Below, piece after piece: positions 43,769 to 53,384 of a DNA stretch of 64,000 bases (its first letter is position 1; the number at the start of each line of letters is the position of its first letter). Made by a program: the position numbers and the translations under genes. Under the pieces are notes generated by a model, which had not been told where the DNA came from, searched no databases, and saw only the letters and a list, made by a program, of their open reading frames with translations. Source of the stretch: Psychrobacter sp. AH5 (GTDB lineage: Bacteria > Pseudomonadota > Gammaproteobacteria > Pseudomonadales > Moraxellaceae); assembly GCF_040371085.1 (NCBI RefSeq), contig NZ_JAMBMT010000001.1:1488001-1552000 (forward strand), read 5' to 3'.

Positions 43769-44557
43769 ATGACTCATATCCTATTAGTAGAAGACGATCC
43801 GGCCATTGCTATGTCGTTGCAAGTGACCGCTAAGCGTGAGGGTTGGCAAATGACTTGGCTTGATAACGCCAGTAGCGTGTTGCCGATGCTCCATAGCTTA
43901 GATAATGCTGAGTCACAGGACTTGTCGGCTATTATTTTAGATGTAGGACTTCCAGATGGTGATGGCTTAAATCTATGCCAACAGATTCGCCATGCCGCTG
44001 ATATTAATAGTCTAAAAGATATTCCTATTATATTTTTGACCGCGCGTAGTGACGAGGTTGATCGTATTTTGGGGCTAGAGATGGGCGGCGATGATTATTG
44101 TGCCAAGCCTTTTAGTCCAAGGGAATTAGTCGCTCGCTTAAAAGCGATTTGGCGTCGTGAACAGCTCTCAAGCCAGCAAGCAAAACCTCAAGACGCTGAG
44201 CAGAAGCTCGATAACGAAGATCAACTGGTGAAACAGACAGCAGAGCAAGCAATAACTTTTGAGCATTCATCAGGTCATTGGTATTATCAGCCTCTAAATT
44301 ATACGTTAACTTGGAATGAGCAAAAGCTCGAGCTTAGCAATACCGAGCGCAAAATCTTATTAACTTTATTACACGCTCCAAATCAAGTTTTTAGCCGTGA
44401 ACAACTGTTAAATGCCGTTAGCGACTATCCTGATCATCGTTTGGCTCGCACGATAGACAGCCATGTCAAATCTATTCGCAAGCAGCTCGCGACTCTTCAT
44501 CCTGATATCGACGTTATCCATACCCATCGCGGTTTGGGTTATGCCTTGTGTCCATAA
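43769..44557 (+). CDS. creB: Two-component response regulator, CreB-like
   Basis: The receiver domain starts THILLVEDDPAIA (acidic pair 9-10), with phospho-acceptor Asp58 in IILDVGLPDGDG and CAKPFSPREL for the conserved Lys. The C-terminal OmpR-type winged helix contains LELSNTERKILLTLL and HVKSIRKQLA. An insert of about 35 residues rich in Gln/Glu separates the domains. The kinase gene begins two bases after the stop. The symbol rests on the partner kinase's resemblance to CreC. Confidence 0.85.
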   Translation: MTHILLVEDDPAIAMSLQVTAKREGWQMTWLDNASSVLPMLHSLDNAESQDLSAIILDVGLPDGDGLNLCQQIRHAADINSLKDIPIIFLTARSDEVDRILGLEMGGDDYCAKPFSPRELVARLKAIWRREQLSSQQAKPQDAEQKLDNEDQLVKQTAEQAITFEHSSGHWYYQPLNYTLTWNEQKLELSNTERKILLTLLHAPNQVFSREQLLNAVSDYPDHRLARTIDSHVKSIRKQLATLHPDIDVIHTHRGLGYALCP

Positions 44558-44559
44558 TA

Positions 44560-46287
44560 ATGACTAATAATCAAGCTGGCGATAATCCTAAGACTGAATC
44601 TACTAGCGAGTCTAATGCGCAGCTGCAGCAAAGTAATTGGTATACCAAACTGCATCCGATTGGTACGGCTAAGCAGCAGGATCAGCCTAATAAGTTATTA
44701 AACCTAAGTATATTTTTTCGAATCTGGTTGGCGGTAGCTTTAGTATTAATCGTTTCTGGTACGGTCGTTTTTACCCAATTATTTGAACATGTCAAACCTA
44801 CCGCGCAGCAAGTCATTGAGGATACCTTATTAGATACCAGCAAGATGATGGCTGCTAACCTACAAGCGCCTTTGCAGTCTGGGCAACTATTAGACGCCAG
44901 CTATCAGCGCCAGTTGGATAGCGCCTTTATAGCAAAGCCTGCTAGCGTTAAAGATATCAACAGCAAATATTCTTATGAGCTAGAGGAGCAGCCTGAGTAT
45001 CAACAAAAAACAGCCAGCAGCTTTCGCCTGTATGTGACTGATAATAAAGGAATGGTGATCTATGATTCCCTGCCCGCGCCTAGCAACGCTGAAGGCGAAG
45101 ATTACAGCCGCTGGAATGATGTTTATCTAACGCTCAAAGGTCAATACGGCGCGCGTAGTACCCCAGATGCTAATAGCAAGCGTGATAGCTCTATTATGTA
45201 TGTCGCCCAGCCTATAAAAAATAATCTGGGCCAGCTTATCGGTGTGGTCAGCGTCGGTAAACCCGTCGATAGCGTTATGCCTTACCTCGATAATACTCGT
45301 CAGCGTATGCTAGTGACTACTCTGCTCATTAGTATTGCGGCGCTTATTTTAGCCGGCCTAGTGGCTTGGTGGCTCAAACAAAGTATTAGCCTGGTCACGC
45401 GCTACACTGGCGCTCTCGCTGAAGACACTAAAAAACCTTATTTTTATTTAGCTCACGAGCTCAACAGCTTGACCGATACTATCGAGTCGATGAAACACCG
45501 CCTAGAAAATAGAGCTTATGTCAGTGATTATGTGCATACGCTGACCCATGAGCTAAAAAGTCCATTAACCGCCATTCGCGCTAGCAGTGAGCTATTAGAA
45601 GATGAGGGCTTAGATGACGATGATAGGCAAATGCTGACCCAAGCAATTGGCGAGCAAAGTATTAAGATGCAGCAATTAATAGATAGGCTATTATTATTAG
45701 CCAAAGTTGAGCAGCCGACCTTTAGATTAAATCGTCAAGCCATCTCCATTATCCCTATGCTGAACAGCTTAATAAAAGATAGCGCACCTAAAGCGCAGCA
45801 ACGTGGTTTATCTGCAATGAAGTTATTCATTAATGGTTATAGTGTTGAAGACATAGACGAAGAACATCCGTCGGTGTTACTCGATAAAACAATGATTAAT
45901 GGCGATAGCTTTTGGCTAGTGCAAGCGCTGCAAAACGTCTTAGACAATACTATTTATTTTGCTGATAATGAAGTAAATATCGAGGTGACAACGGCAGATC
46001 AGAGCGTAACTATTGATATCTTTAATGACGGTCAGCCTCTCCCCGACTATGCTATCGCCAAAGCTTTCGATCGTTATTTTAGCCTCTCGCATCAAAAGCA
46101 ATCGCCGCAGCAGCATAGAAATAATCTAAAAAAAGGCACAGGACTGGGCTTAACTTTGGTCAAGCAAGTGATTGAACATCACGGCGGTAGCGTTAGTATC
46201 AGTAACGTAGATGATAATACAGCTGAGAACCTTGGAAGTCACTCTCGAGGTGTTATAGTGCGTGTTACTTTACCGTTAGCTAACTAA
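44560..46287 (+). CDS. creC: Sensor histidine kinase, CreC-like
   Basis: The 575-residue protein has a cytoplasmic tail of about 50 residues, TM1 (IWLAVALVLIVSGTVVFTQL), a periplasmic sensor containing the CreC-like VKPTAQQVIEDTLLDTSKMMA and VYLTLKGQYGARST, and TM2 (LISIAALILAGLVAWWL). The kinase core has H-box THELKSPLTAIRAS (His330), N-box VLDNTIYFA and G-boxes GTGLGLTLV. In E. coli CreBC responds to carbon/growth state. ATG 44560 was chosen over GTG 44548, which lies in creB. There is no creD beside it. Confidence 0.87.
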   Translation: MTNNQAGDNPKTESTSESNAQLQQSNWYTKLHPIGTAKQQDQPNKLLNLSIFFRIWLAVALVLIVSGTVVFTQLFEHVKPTAQQVIEDTLLDTSKMMAANLQAPLQSGQLLDASYQRQLDSAFIAKPASVKDINSKYSYELEEQPEYQQKTASSFRLYVTDNKGMVIYDSLPAPSNAEGEDYSRWNDVYLTLKGQYGARSTPDANSKRDSSIMYVAQPIKNNLGQLIGVVSVGKPVDSVMPYLDNTRQRMLVTTLLISIAALILAGLVAWWLKQSISLVTRYTGALAEDTKKPYFYLAHELNSLTDTIESMKHRLENRAYVSDYVHTLTHELKSPLTAIRASSELLEDEGLDDDDRQMLTQAIGEQSIKMQQLIDRLLLLAKVEQPTFRLNRQAISIIPMLNSLIKDSAPKAQQRGLSAMKLFINGYSVEDIDEEHPSVLLDKTMINGDSFWLVQALQNVLDNTIYFADNEVNIEVTTADQSVTIDIFNDGQPLPDYAIAKAFDRYFSLSHQKQSPQQHRNNLKKGTGLGLTLVKQVIEHHGGSVSISNVDDNTAENLGSHSRGVIVRVTLPLAN

Positions 46288-46387
46288 GCATAATTCATCA
46301 AATTTTCATCATTGTTGCACAGCTTTTATACCTGGTTATTTTACGATAGCCCTATCCAAACTTGCTATCAAAACAGGAATAACTGCT

Positions 46388-46597
46388 ATGAAACCTAACC
46401 TTTCTATAACAAGCGCTAGCCAATCAATAAAATCTTACTTAGGCTATAGTCGTCATGATTGTACGCAGCTTTTAGCTAACAAAAATATTGATAGTATTGC
46501 TTTTGCTCATTGGCTTGCGATTCCGAGTCAGCAATTGTTATTAGTGTTTAGACATCAGCATTGTGTGGCGGTGGACTGTTATTCATTAGCCGCTTAG
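46388..46597 (+). CDS. Small hypothetical protein
   Basis: The 69-residue ORF starts MKPNLSITSASQSIKSYLGY, with AGGAA nine bases before the ATG. It lies 100 bases after creC on the same strand. It has no membrane segment or known motif. The ribosome site supports it, but coding potential is uncertain. Confidence 0.4.
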   Translation: MKPNLSITSASQSIKSYLGYSRHDCTQLLANKNIDSIAFAHWLAIPSQQLLLVFRHQHCVAVDCYSLAA

Positions 46598-46658
46598 TAT
46601 AAATGCTTATTATTCAACGCTTAACTTATTATAGAACAAGGCATTAAAGCTAAAAAAA

Positions 46659-46699
46659 CCTTTTACCTTATCGATAATTATTCATCAACAGGTAAAAGG
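46659..46699. terminator. Terminator after aroC
   Basis: A 10-bp perfect stem (CCTTTTACCT with AGGTAAAAGG) and a 21-base loop are flanked by A- and T-runs. It is placed between aroC (minus) and the small ORF (plus) and may serve both. Confidence 0.72.
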
Positions 46700-46732
46700 C
46701 TTTTTACTAACAAATCAAGCGTTCTCAAAGCA

Positions 46733-47836
46733 CTAAGTAATCGACATAACCGGCGCGACCACATCGGCATTTTGACCACGATGACGTAGATAATGATCGA
46801 GCAATACAATCGCTAGCATGGCCTCAGCGATAGGGGTTGCGCGTACACCAACGCAAGGATCATGACGACCTTTGGTTATCATATCGATAGCTTCCCCATC
46901 AGTATTAATACTCTTGCCAGCTGTGGTAATGCTTGAGGTGGGTTTGAGCGCGATACTGACGCTAATATCTTGACCGGAGGAGATACCGCCTAAGATACCG
47001 CCTGCATGATTGGCAGTAAAGCCATCAGGGGTCATCTCATCACGCGCTTTATGACCGAACTGACCGGCGACCGCCATACCATCACCAATCTCCACCCCTT
47101 TGACCGCATTGATACTCATCATCGCATGAGCAATCTCAGCATCCAAGCGATCAAATACCGGCTCGCCTAAGCCTACTGGTACGCCGCTGGCGATAATCTC
47201 AAGCTTAGCGCCGCAGCTAGTGCCTTCTCGGCGTAGACTATCAATCAAGCTCTCAAAGCGCGGCACCGCTTCACTATCAGCGCAAAAAAACGGATTGCTA
47301 TTGACAAATTCCCAGTCAATTAAGCTAGGATCGGTCACTTGGCTGTACTCATTACCAATCTGAGTGACATGACCGCGAATCTGCACGCCTAAACGCTCAA
47401 ACAAATACTTCTTAGCAATAGCACCTGCAGCAACGCGCATAGCAGTCTCACGAGCCGAAGAGCGTCCGCCGCCGCGATAATCACGAAAGCCGTATTTCAT
47501 ACTGTAAGTATAATCGGCATGACCAGGACGAAAGGTGTCTTTGATGTCGCTATAATCTTTGGATTTTTGATTGGTATTACGAATGAGTAAGCCAATAGAG
47601 GTGCCTGTGGTCTTACCTTCAAAGACCCCTGAGATAATCTCCACCTCATCATCTTCACGGCGCTGAGTTGCGTACTTAGAAGTCCCAGGCTTACGGCGAT
47701 CCAAATCGACTTGTAAGTCTTCACTAGATAGCGCCATACCTGGTGGTACGCCATCAACGATAGCTAATAAACCTGCGCCGTGCGACTCTCCGCAAGTGGT
47801 GACACTAAAGAGCTTACCTATACTATTACCTGCCAT
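46733..47836 (-). CDS. aroC: Chorismate synthase
   Basis: The 367-residue enzyme makes chorismate from EPSP with reduced FMN, the last step of the shikimate pathway. Signatures are the [19 protein letters not shown] segment near the start, [40 protein letters not shown] and GGISSGQDI. The length is standard. It lies 85 bases downstream of prmB, a conserved gammaproteobacterial pair. Confidence 0.98.
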   Translation of the reverse strand: MAGNSIGKLFSVTTCGESHGAGLLAIVDGVPPGMALSSEDLQVDLDRRKPGTSKYATQRREDDEVEIISGVFEGKTTGTSIGLLIRNTNQKSKDYSDIKDTFRPGHADYTYSMKYGFRDYRGGGRSSARETAMRVAAGAIAKKYLFERLGVQIRGHVTQIGNEYSQVTDPSLIDWEFVNSNPFFCADSEAVPRFESLIDSLRREGTSCGAKLEIIASGVPVGLGEPVFDRLDAEIAHAMMSINAVKGVEIGDGMAVAGQFGHKARDEMTPDGFTANHAGGILGGISSGQDISVSIALKPTSSITTAGKSINTDGEAIDMITKGRHDPCVGVRATPIAEAMLAIVLLDHYLRHRGQNADVVAPVMSIT

Positions 47837-47921
47837 GTCTATCCTTAAACATCTAATACTATTTATTAATAATAAGAGCTATAACATCTGTAATTAGCGT
47901 TATCACCCTTAATCGATATGC

Positions 47922-49097
47922 CTATTGAGCGTTATTAGCCTCTAACAACTGCACGTAATGAGCAAAGGCTTGACGATGCTCCATTAGCTCAGCATAGCTA
48001 ATAGCAAAGATACCATGGCCGCCATGAGCGAACTTGAGCCAATCAAACTGAATATCAGGATAAGCTTGCATCAGCGCCCATTCGCTATCGCCCACTTCGC
48101 AGACTAGCAGACCTTCAGGGGTTAGATAATCAGCTGCTTCAAATAAAATTCTATGGACCAAATCAAGACCATCCTGACCTGCTGCTAGCGCGTGCTCAGG
48201 CTCATACAAAAACTCCGGCGGCAGATCTGCCATGATAGCGGCATCGACATAAGGCGGGTTGGTCACGATAAGCTCATATTGGTTATCGCTTGGCAGCTTA
48301 CTAAATAAATCCGATTCAATAACGTTGACTTGATGACCCAAATCATGGTGATCGACATTGACCATCGCCACCTCAAGCGCGCCTTTATCAATGTCAGCGG
48401 CGTCCACCAAAGCATCAACAAAACGCGTCGCCAAGGCAATAGCAATACAACCAGAACCGGTACACAGATCCAAGATACGCTCAGGCTGGGTTAATTGTTT
48501 CATCTCAAGCCCATGCTCAAAAAACTTAGCTGATGCCTCGCCAGTCTTGATACCAACAGGCTGTGCTAGCTCATTAACATCAAAATAAGGATAGAATTGT
48601 TGACGAATAAGCTCAGCTATCGGCGAGCGTGGAATCAGCACGCGCTCATCTATATAAAAAGGCAGATCACAGAAATAAGCTAGGTTAATCAGATAGCTTA
48701 AAGGTTTACGATCGCTAATACGCTGCTCTAATAGCTCAAGTACTGACTGTTTCTCCGATGAGGTCAAACGGCAATCTAATATTTGCTCATTGGCTGACCA
48801 ATCGAGTGATAAAGAATGCAAAACGATAGCAGAAGCTTCAGCGAACTCATCAGTCGTGCCTTGTGCGACCACAACATCATAATTACGTAATTGGGTGACA
48901 CAAAAGCGGATAAAGTCGCGAATAGTGACTAGCTGCTGACGCGCCTCTTCAAGCTCGCTATGAAAATTGGCGAATTGGCCATGCTCAGTATCGTCGCCAT
49001 CAAAATCATCATCAGATAAATGATCCCCATTATAGTCATACTGATGTTGGCTTTGTTTTTGGAACTCTTCTGCACTGATTATCTGCTCGTCTGACAT
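47922..49097 (-). CDS. prmB: Ribosomal protein L3 glutamine N5-methyltransferase
   Basis: The C-terminal part has the Rossmann motif ILDLCTGSGCIAIALA and the glutamine-methylase NPPY motif (LIVTNPPYVDAA), with the YEPEHALAAGQDGLDLVHRIL block that distinguishes PrmB/PrmC. RVLIPRSPIAELI is the typical preceding segment. At 391 residues it is about 80 longer than E. coli PrmB, through an acidic N-terminal extension of about 45 residues and an insert near 190-205. Confidence 0.93.
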   Translation of the reverse strand: MSDEQIISAEEFQKQSQHQYDYNGDHLSDDDFDGDDTEHGQFANFHSELEEARQQLVTIRDFIRFCVTQLRNYDVVVAQGTTDEFAEASAIVLHSLSLDWSANEQILDCRLTSSEKQSVLELLEQRISDRKPLSYLINLAYFCDLPFYIDERVLIPRSPIAELIRQQFYPYFDVNELAQPVGIKTGEASAKFFEHGLEMKQLTQPERILDLCTGSGCIAIALATRFVDALVDAADIDKGALEVAMVNVDHHDLGHQVNVIESDLFSKLPSDNQYELIVTNPPYVDAAIMADLPPEFLYEPEHALAAGQDGLDLVHRILFEAADYLTPEGLLVCEVGDSEWALMQAYPDIQFDWLKFAHGGHGIFAISYAELMEHRQAFAHYVQLLEANNAQ

Positions 49098-49475
49098 AAT
49101 GCCTCTTTTATAATTTGTTTGCTAGCGTAAACTTTATTCATCGCATTATAGACGTAAACCGCCTATGACGCCAATCAATACCCCACTCTACCATCACATT
49201 TACTGGCACAAAACCTGCTGCACTAAACATAAATTTAAGCATCGCCAATATAGAGCTATCTTTATAAATTATATCTTACCAAAAAATTGCTAGGGCTAGT
49301 TTCTAAGCAATATCATCGTTAGATTATAGCCAGATTATTACGCTGTTGTTAGCGATACGTCAACAGCTGACGTCTTGCAAGCGATTACTACAAAAAGATG
49401 TGTCAAAAGTTTGCGAAGCGTCCAGATTATGAGCATAATACCCCAATCGTAACCTTCAATTTGTGACTGTATATT
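49098..49475. other. Divergent region between prmB and the L,D-transpeptidase gene
   Basis: The 378 bases are AT-rich, with no credible ORF or hairpin. They should hold both promoters. Confidence 0.45.
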
Positions 49476-50864
49476 ATGAAAATAAAACCTATTGTTTCCG
49501 CTATATCGATTGCTACTCTTAGCTTAAGTGCCAGTATCAGTGCTTTTGCTGCACCTGCAGATAATCTACCGAGCATCTCTAGCTTATCGGGTGTAAATGT
49601 CGAGGAGAGTCGTAGCAGCTCAATCGATGATGGCAATACCCGTATTACTTTACCTACTGAGGCGATTAAGCCTAATAAAGCGCAAACCAAACGCCCGCCG
49701 GCAGCGGATAGTATGGGGCAGCTCATTGATAGTAAACGTGCTAGTCAAGCAAATGTCGTTGCCGCTGACAACATGAGCGTAGAAGAGCTAACCTTAAAAG
49801 ATGAGCAATCTGATAGCACTGATGACATTAGTGAAGGTCAAGCTGTTGCAGGTCCTGAGACTAGCACTGACACCGCAAATTTTGAGGTGACAGATAATGC
49901 TCAATTACAAAATATCGGTGACAACTCTGCTATCAAGAGCATCGAGGATAAAGACGGTAAAAGATATACCACGCTGAACTTGTCTAATTATGCCAAACAA
50001 GTCAACAGCGCCACTTGGTCGCCAAACATGAATGTCAATTCAGCGATGACCATCAAACTACAAGCTTTGTTAGATTGGAATCACGCCTCGCCTGGTCCTA
50101 TCGATGGCGGCTGGGGTATGAACAGTAAAAAAGCTTTGGTCAATTTCCAAAACATGAAAGGTCTGCCAGCGACAGGTAAGATGGATCAAAAAACTTGGAA
50201 TGCTTTGATTAAAAATATTCCTGCTAACAAGCCAGTACTGGTAACTTATACCATCACCGAAGAGGATGTAAAAACCAACTTTGCACCTCTGCCCTCAAGC
50301 TCAGAAGCTAAGTCAAAAGTCAAAGGCCTGTACTACCAAGACATTAAGGAGATGTTAGGCGAGCGTTTCCATATGGATGTTCGTTATCTTGATAAGCTTA
50401 ATAAGAATAAAAGCTACAAAGTGGGCGAAACTATCACTGTCTTGAATAATCGTGGCCCGCTAAACCAGCGTATCAATCGCGTGGTCGCTAATAAAGCTGA
50501 CAAAACTCTATATGCCTATAACGGCGATAAGTTAGTAGCAGCTTATCCAACTACTATCGGTAGTACTAGCACACCCTCACCGCAAGGCAGCTTTAAGATT
50601 GTTAATAAAGTAAAAATGCCATGGTACAAAGCGACGGTCGGTGAAGGTAGCGACAAAAAAGTACACATGCTACCGCCAGGCCCTAACAGCCCAGTAGGTG
50701 TAGTATGGATGGGACTCTCAAAACCCTCTTATGGTATCCACGGCTCGCCGAAGCCTGAAGGTATCAGTCGTCAAGCGTCAGCAGGTTGTGTACGTCTAAC
50801 CAACTGGGACGTATTAGAGGTTTATGCCAATATCGAAAATGGCGCGACTGTTGAGCTACAGTAA
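49476..50864 (+). CDS. L,D-transpeptidase with peptidoglycan-binding domain
   Basis: The 462-residue exported protein starts with a signal peptide (MKIKPIVSAISIATLSLSAS, cleavage near AFA-AP at 25-27). A disordered region follows to about 170, then a peptidoglycan-binding domain (about 185-245, IKLQALLDWNHASPGPIDGG, then GLPATGKMDQKTWNAL). Near 290-330 is a LysM-like segment. The YkuD domain ends the protein with GIHGSPKPEG and SAGCVRL (catalytic Cys438). It cross-links peptidoglycan 3-3 or attaches proteins to it in the periplasm. A terminator follows. Confidence 0.92.
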   Translation: MKIKPIVSAISIATLSLSASISAFAAPADNLPSISSLSGVNVEESRSSSIDDGNTRITLPTEAIKPNKAQTKRPPAADSMGQLIDSKRASQANVVAADNMSVEELTLKDEQSDSTDDISEGQAVAGPETSTDTANFEVTDNAQLQNIGDNSAIKSIEDKDGKRYTTLNLSNYAKQVNSATWSPNMNVNSAMTIKLQALLDWNHASPGPIDGGWGMNSKKALVNFQNMKGLPATGKMDQKTWNALIKNIPANKPVLVTYTITEEDVKTNFAPLPSSSEAKSKVKGLYYQDIKEMLGERFHMDVRYLDKLNKNKSYKVGETITVLNNRGPLNQRINRVVANKADKTLYAYNGDKLVAAYPTTIGSTSTPSPQGSFKIVNKVKMPWYKATVGEGSDKKVHMLPPGPNSPVGVVWMGLSKPSYGIHGSPKPEGISRQASAGCVRLTNWDVLEVYANIENGATVELQ

Positions 50865-50897
50865 ACGACTTTGAATGAAAGGTTTAATAATAAAAAA

Positions 50898-50927
50898 ACA
50901 GCATCTTAAAAGGTGCTGTTTTTTTAT
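50898..50927 (+). terminator. Terminator after the L,D-transpeptidase gene
   Basis: AACAGCATCT pairs with AGGTGCTGTT (one wobble) around a short loop, followed by eight T. Confidence 0.82.
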
Positions 50928-51015
50928 ATTATGCAGAAATGGATTTGGTAATTTTAAGGATAGTACTAAGTCTACAAGCTACTAAGTCTACAAGCTGGAC
51001 TTTGCTAAAAAGTCT

Positions 51016-51228
51016 TTAGGCTTTATAGCCTTCTTCATTACCCGTAATGCTACCTACTTTTTTGGTAAACAATATCCCAAACGGGATAGAAACTACCAAC
51101 CCTACGGCTATTGCTATTTGGATGTGAGGGATTTGATTCCATCCTGTCACTAAAGCGGCGATCATAAATACTCCAACGATGACAGTAGCGGCAATAGAGT
51201 AGATAACGGAGAATAATGGCCAGTTCAT
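51016..51228 (-). CDS. Small membrane protein
   Basis: The 70-residue protein has two membrane segments (VIYSIAATVIVGVFMIAALV and IQIAIAVGLVVSIPFGILF) joined by a short loop, then a polar tail. It is preceded by an AAGGATTG-like ribosome site. The N-terminal MNWPLFSVIYS pattern resembles short proteobacterial membrane proteins sometimes labelled CTP-synthetase-like; the function is unknown. Confidence 0.7.
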   Translation of the reverse strand: MNWPLFSVIYSIAATVIVGVFMIAALVTGWNQIPHIQIAIAVGLVVSIPFGILFTKKVGSITGNEEGYKA

Positions 51229-51562
51229 AATGCAATCCTTATAATTTGTGTGGGTATAGTTACTTTATACCTTAAAACCACAAAATTAGTAAGTATTTAT
51301 TTTGGACTCCAAAGCCAGTAAAATTAACTGACTACTAGAAAAAACCATGCTATTATTAGGGAGTTATCTGCCGAACTAAAAAAGCTTAAAAATTCTGTGC
51401 TAAAGCTATTTATTAAAGCGGTTCTCTCACAAAAACTATTCTAGTTTTGATCATTTCTTACAGCTTGCCTGTTTATCTTTCTAGTAATAAAAACCTGTAC
51501 CCTTCTATATAATTATCTTTACAATATGACTTTCTCTTCATCTTTAAGAAAGCTCAATTCCT
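51229..51562. other. Divergent intergenic stretch
   Basis: The 334 bases are AT-rich with no ORF. They should contain the promoters of the small membrane protein and of the DUF389 gene. Confidence 0.4.
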
Positions 51563-53224
51563 ATGACCTCAAAACTTGACATTACCTCGCCAGCAGCAGC
51601 TATTAAAGATGATAGCAATGGCTCAGCCTCATCGGTAGCTGAGCAAAATCAAAGCTCAAATTTTCTAGACGGTGACTTTCCAGAATGTTGCGTATTAAAA
51701 AGCAACGCTTTAGAAAATGACTCACAAAATGCCGATTCAACCACTAACTCCAATGATGAGCAAGCACAAGACCCTCATAACGAAGACGATAGTCACTCAA
51801 AAGAGGCTAAGATTTATTATCCTGAAGCAAAAGCGACGCTGACGGCTATTAGTGAAGAAGAGGTTTTGGTCACTGTTGAAAATAGCCCTCCTGAAACTGC
51901 TTATCCAGATAGCGCTGAGTTGCAAGTTATCAAAGAAAATAAAGCGGATAATTTAGCAGCTTTAGCCCGTAATGCTGACGATAGCGCCATAGAGACTGAC
52001 AGCGATACCACTGTTATCAGTGCGGGCAATGGTACTAATAATCCCAAAAAGAGCGAAAATGACGCCGAGCCAGTGCCGGACACGGACACGGACACGGACA
52101 CGGACGATAGCGCGAGTGATGATATAAAGGACAAAAAAGAAGCCAAACTTGAGTCTTACAAACAGTTTGTCGCTGAGCAATTTAGCAATCAAAAAGTAGA
52201 TTATCCAGAAGTACGGGTCAAAATTGAGGCCAATGCGCTACCGAGTAAAATGTACTTTATTATGAACATTCTCTCGGCTATTATCGCAAGCTATGGCTTA
52301 GTGACCAACTCAGCTGCGGTAGTGATCGGCGCGATGTTAGTGGCGATGATGTTAGGGCCCATCACTGGCGTAGCATTAGCTATTATTGACCACCGTATGC
52401 CGCTACTGTGGAAGTCACTATTTACGGTAGTAGCAGGCGTCTCTTTGGTGGTAATTGTCGGATTTTTGATTGGTCTGCTGCATAACGAGCAGCCTTTGAC
52501 CGCTGAGATCTTATCTCGTACTCAGCCCACTTCTATGGATTTGATGATAGCCTTAGCAGGCGGCACTGCAGGTGCTTATGCAATGGTGTCGCCGCACTTG
52601 TCGGTGGCCGTGGTTGGCGTGGCGGTCGCAACAGCCTTAGTACCGCCACTCGCCGCTAGTGGTATCTTATTTGCTCATGGCGAGATGCAGCTTGGCTTTG
52701 GGGCGCTGCTACTGGCTATTACTAACATTATCGCTATTCAATTTACCAATGCGTTAGTGCTTTGGCTGCTAGGCTTTCGCCGCTTAATCGATGATGATTA
52801 TAAATCAAGCACCTACTTAACTTTTTTACGCCGTAACGCGGTGACTTTATTATTGCTTGCTGGCCTGGGTACTTATTTGAGTATCAATCTGCAAACCAAT
52901 GCCAAGCAGCAAGTGTTTGAGAGCAGTACCAAAGAGGCTATAAGTAGCTACTTTATTGATAAAGGCAATGTGCTAACTAATACTCAGTTTGACACCTCAG
53001 ATGAAAATCAAATAGTGCGGGCGGTTATTCGCGGTGAGACTACTCCCAGCTCCTATGATGTGCGCCAAATTGAGGCAATCATTAGTGAAAATATGGCAGC
53101 CAACTTTCCAGACTATCTGCCAATAAAGCTACAACTGCGCTATTTGCCCGTGCAAGTGATTGAGGCCAATCCGCTAGTGACCGATAAGCTTGATAAAACC
53201 GATGCGGCTATTTTGACCAATTAG
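51563..53224 (+). CDS. DUF389 / TIGR00341-family membrane protein
   Basis: The first 200 or so residues are acidic and low-complexity, with a (DT)n run encoded by a hexanucleotide repeat at 52078-52105. The conserved domain starts near residue 225 (MYFIMNILSAIIASYGLVTN, SAAVVIGAMLVAMMLGPITG) and has about five to six membrane segments, including LVPPLAASG and LAITNIIAIQFTNALVLWLLG. The C-terminal 90 residues are soluble. The family's function is not established. Its long cytoplasmic acidic head is unusual. Confidence 0.85.
   Translation: MTSKLDITSPAAAIKDDSNGSASSVAEQNQSSNFLDGDFPECCVLKSNALENDSQNADSTTNSNDEQAQDPHNEDDSHSKEAKIYYPEAKATLTAISEEEVLVTVENSPPETAYPDSAELQVIKENKADNLAALARNADDSAIETDSDTTVISAGNGTNNPKKSENDAEPVPDTDTDTDTDDSASDDIKDKKEAKLESYKQFVAEQFSNQKVDYPEVRVKIEANALPSKMYFIMNILSAIIASYGLVTNSAAVVIGAMLVAMMLGPITGVALAIIDHRMPLLWKSLFTVVAGVSLVVIVGFLIGLLHNEQPLTAEILSRTQPTSMDLMIALAGGTAGAYAMVSPHLSVAVVGVAVATALVPPLAASGILFAHGEMQLGFGALLLAITNIIAIQFTNALVLWLLGFRRLIDDDYKSSTYLTFLRRNAVTLLLLAGLGTYLSINLQTNAKQQVFESSTKEAISSYFIDKGNVLTNTQFDTSDENQIVRAVIRGETTPSSYDVRQIEAIISENMAANFPDYLPIKLQLRYLPVQVIEANPLVTDKLDKTDAAILTN
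52078..52105 (+). repeat. Hexanucleotide tandem repeat (GGACAC) in the DUF389 gene
   Basis: Four perfect GGACAC units plus GGAC encode alternating Asp-Thr. Changes in copy number would be in frame, giving length variants rather than on/off switching. Confidence 0.85.
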
Positions 53225-53384
53225 CTTCTACCTTTATTATCAGCCCTAACAGTGACTATTTGCGAATGTTCAATACCCGCAGTATGTGCTAAAATCGCGA
53301 GCAAATTTATATATTCTATGACGATTTAAACGCTGTTTTAATTGTCTCAAAACCGCTAATACCATTGTTTATTAAGGAGCCGCT

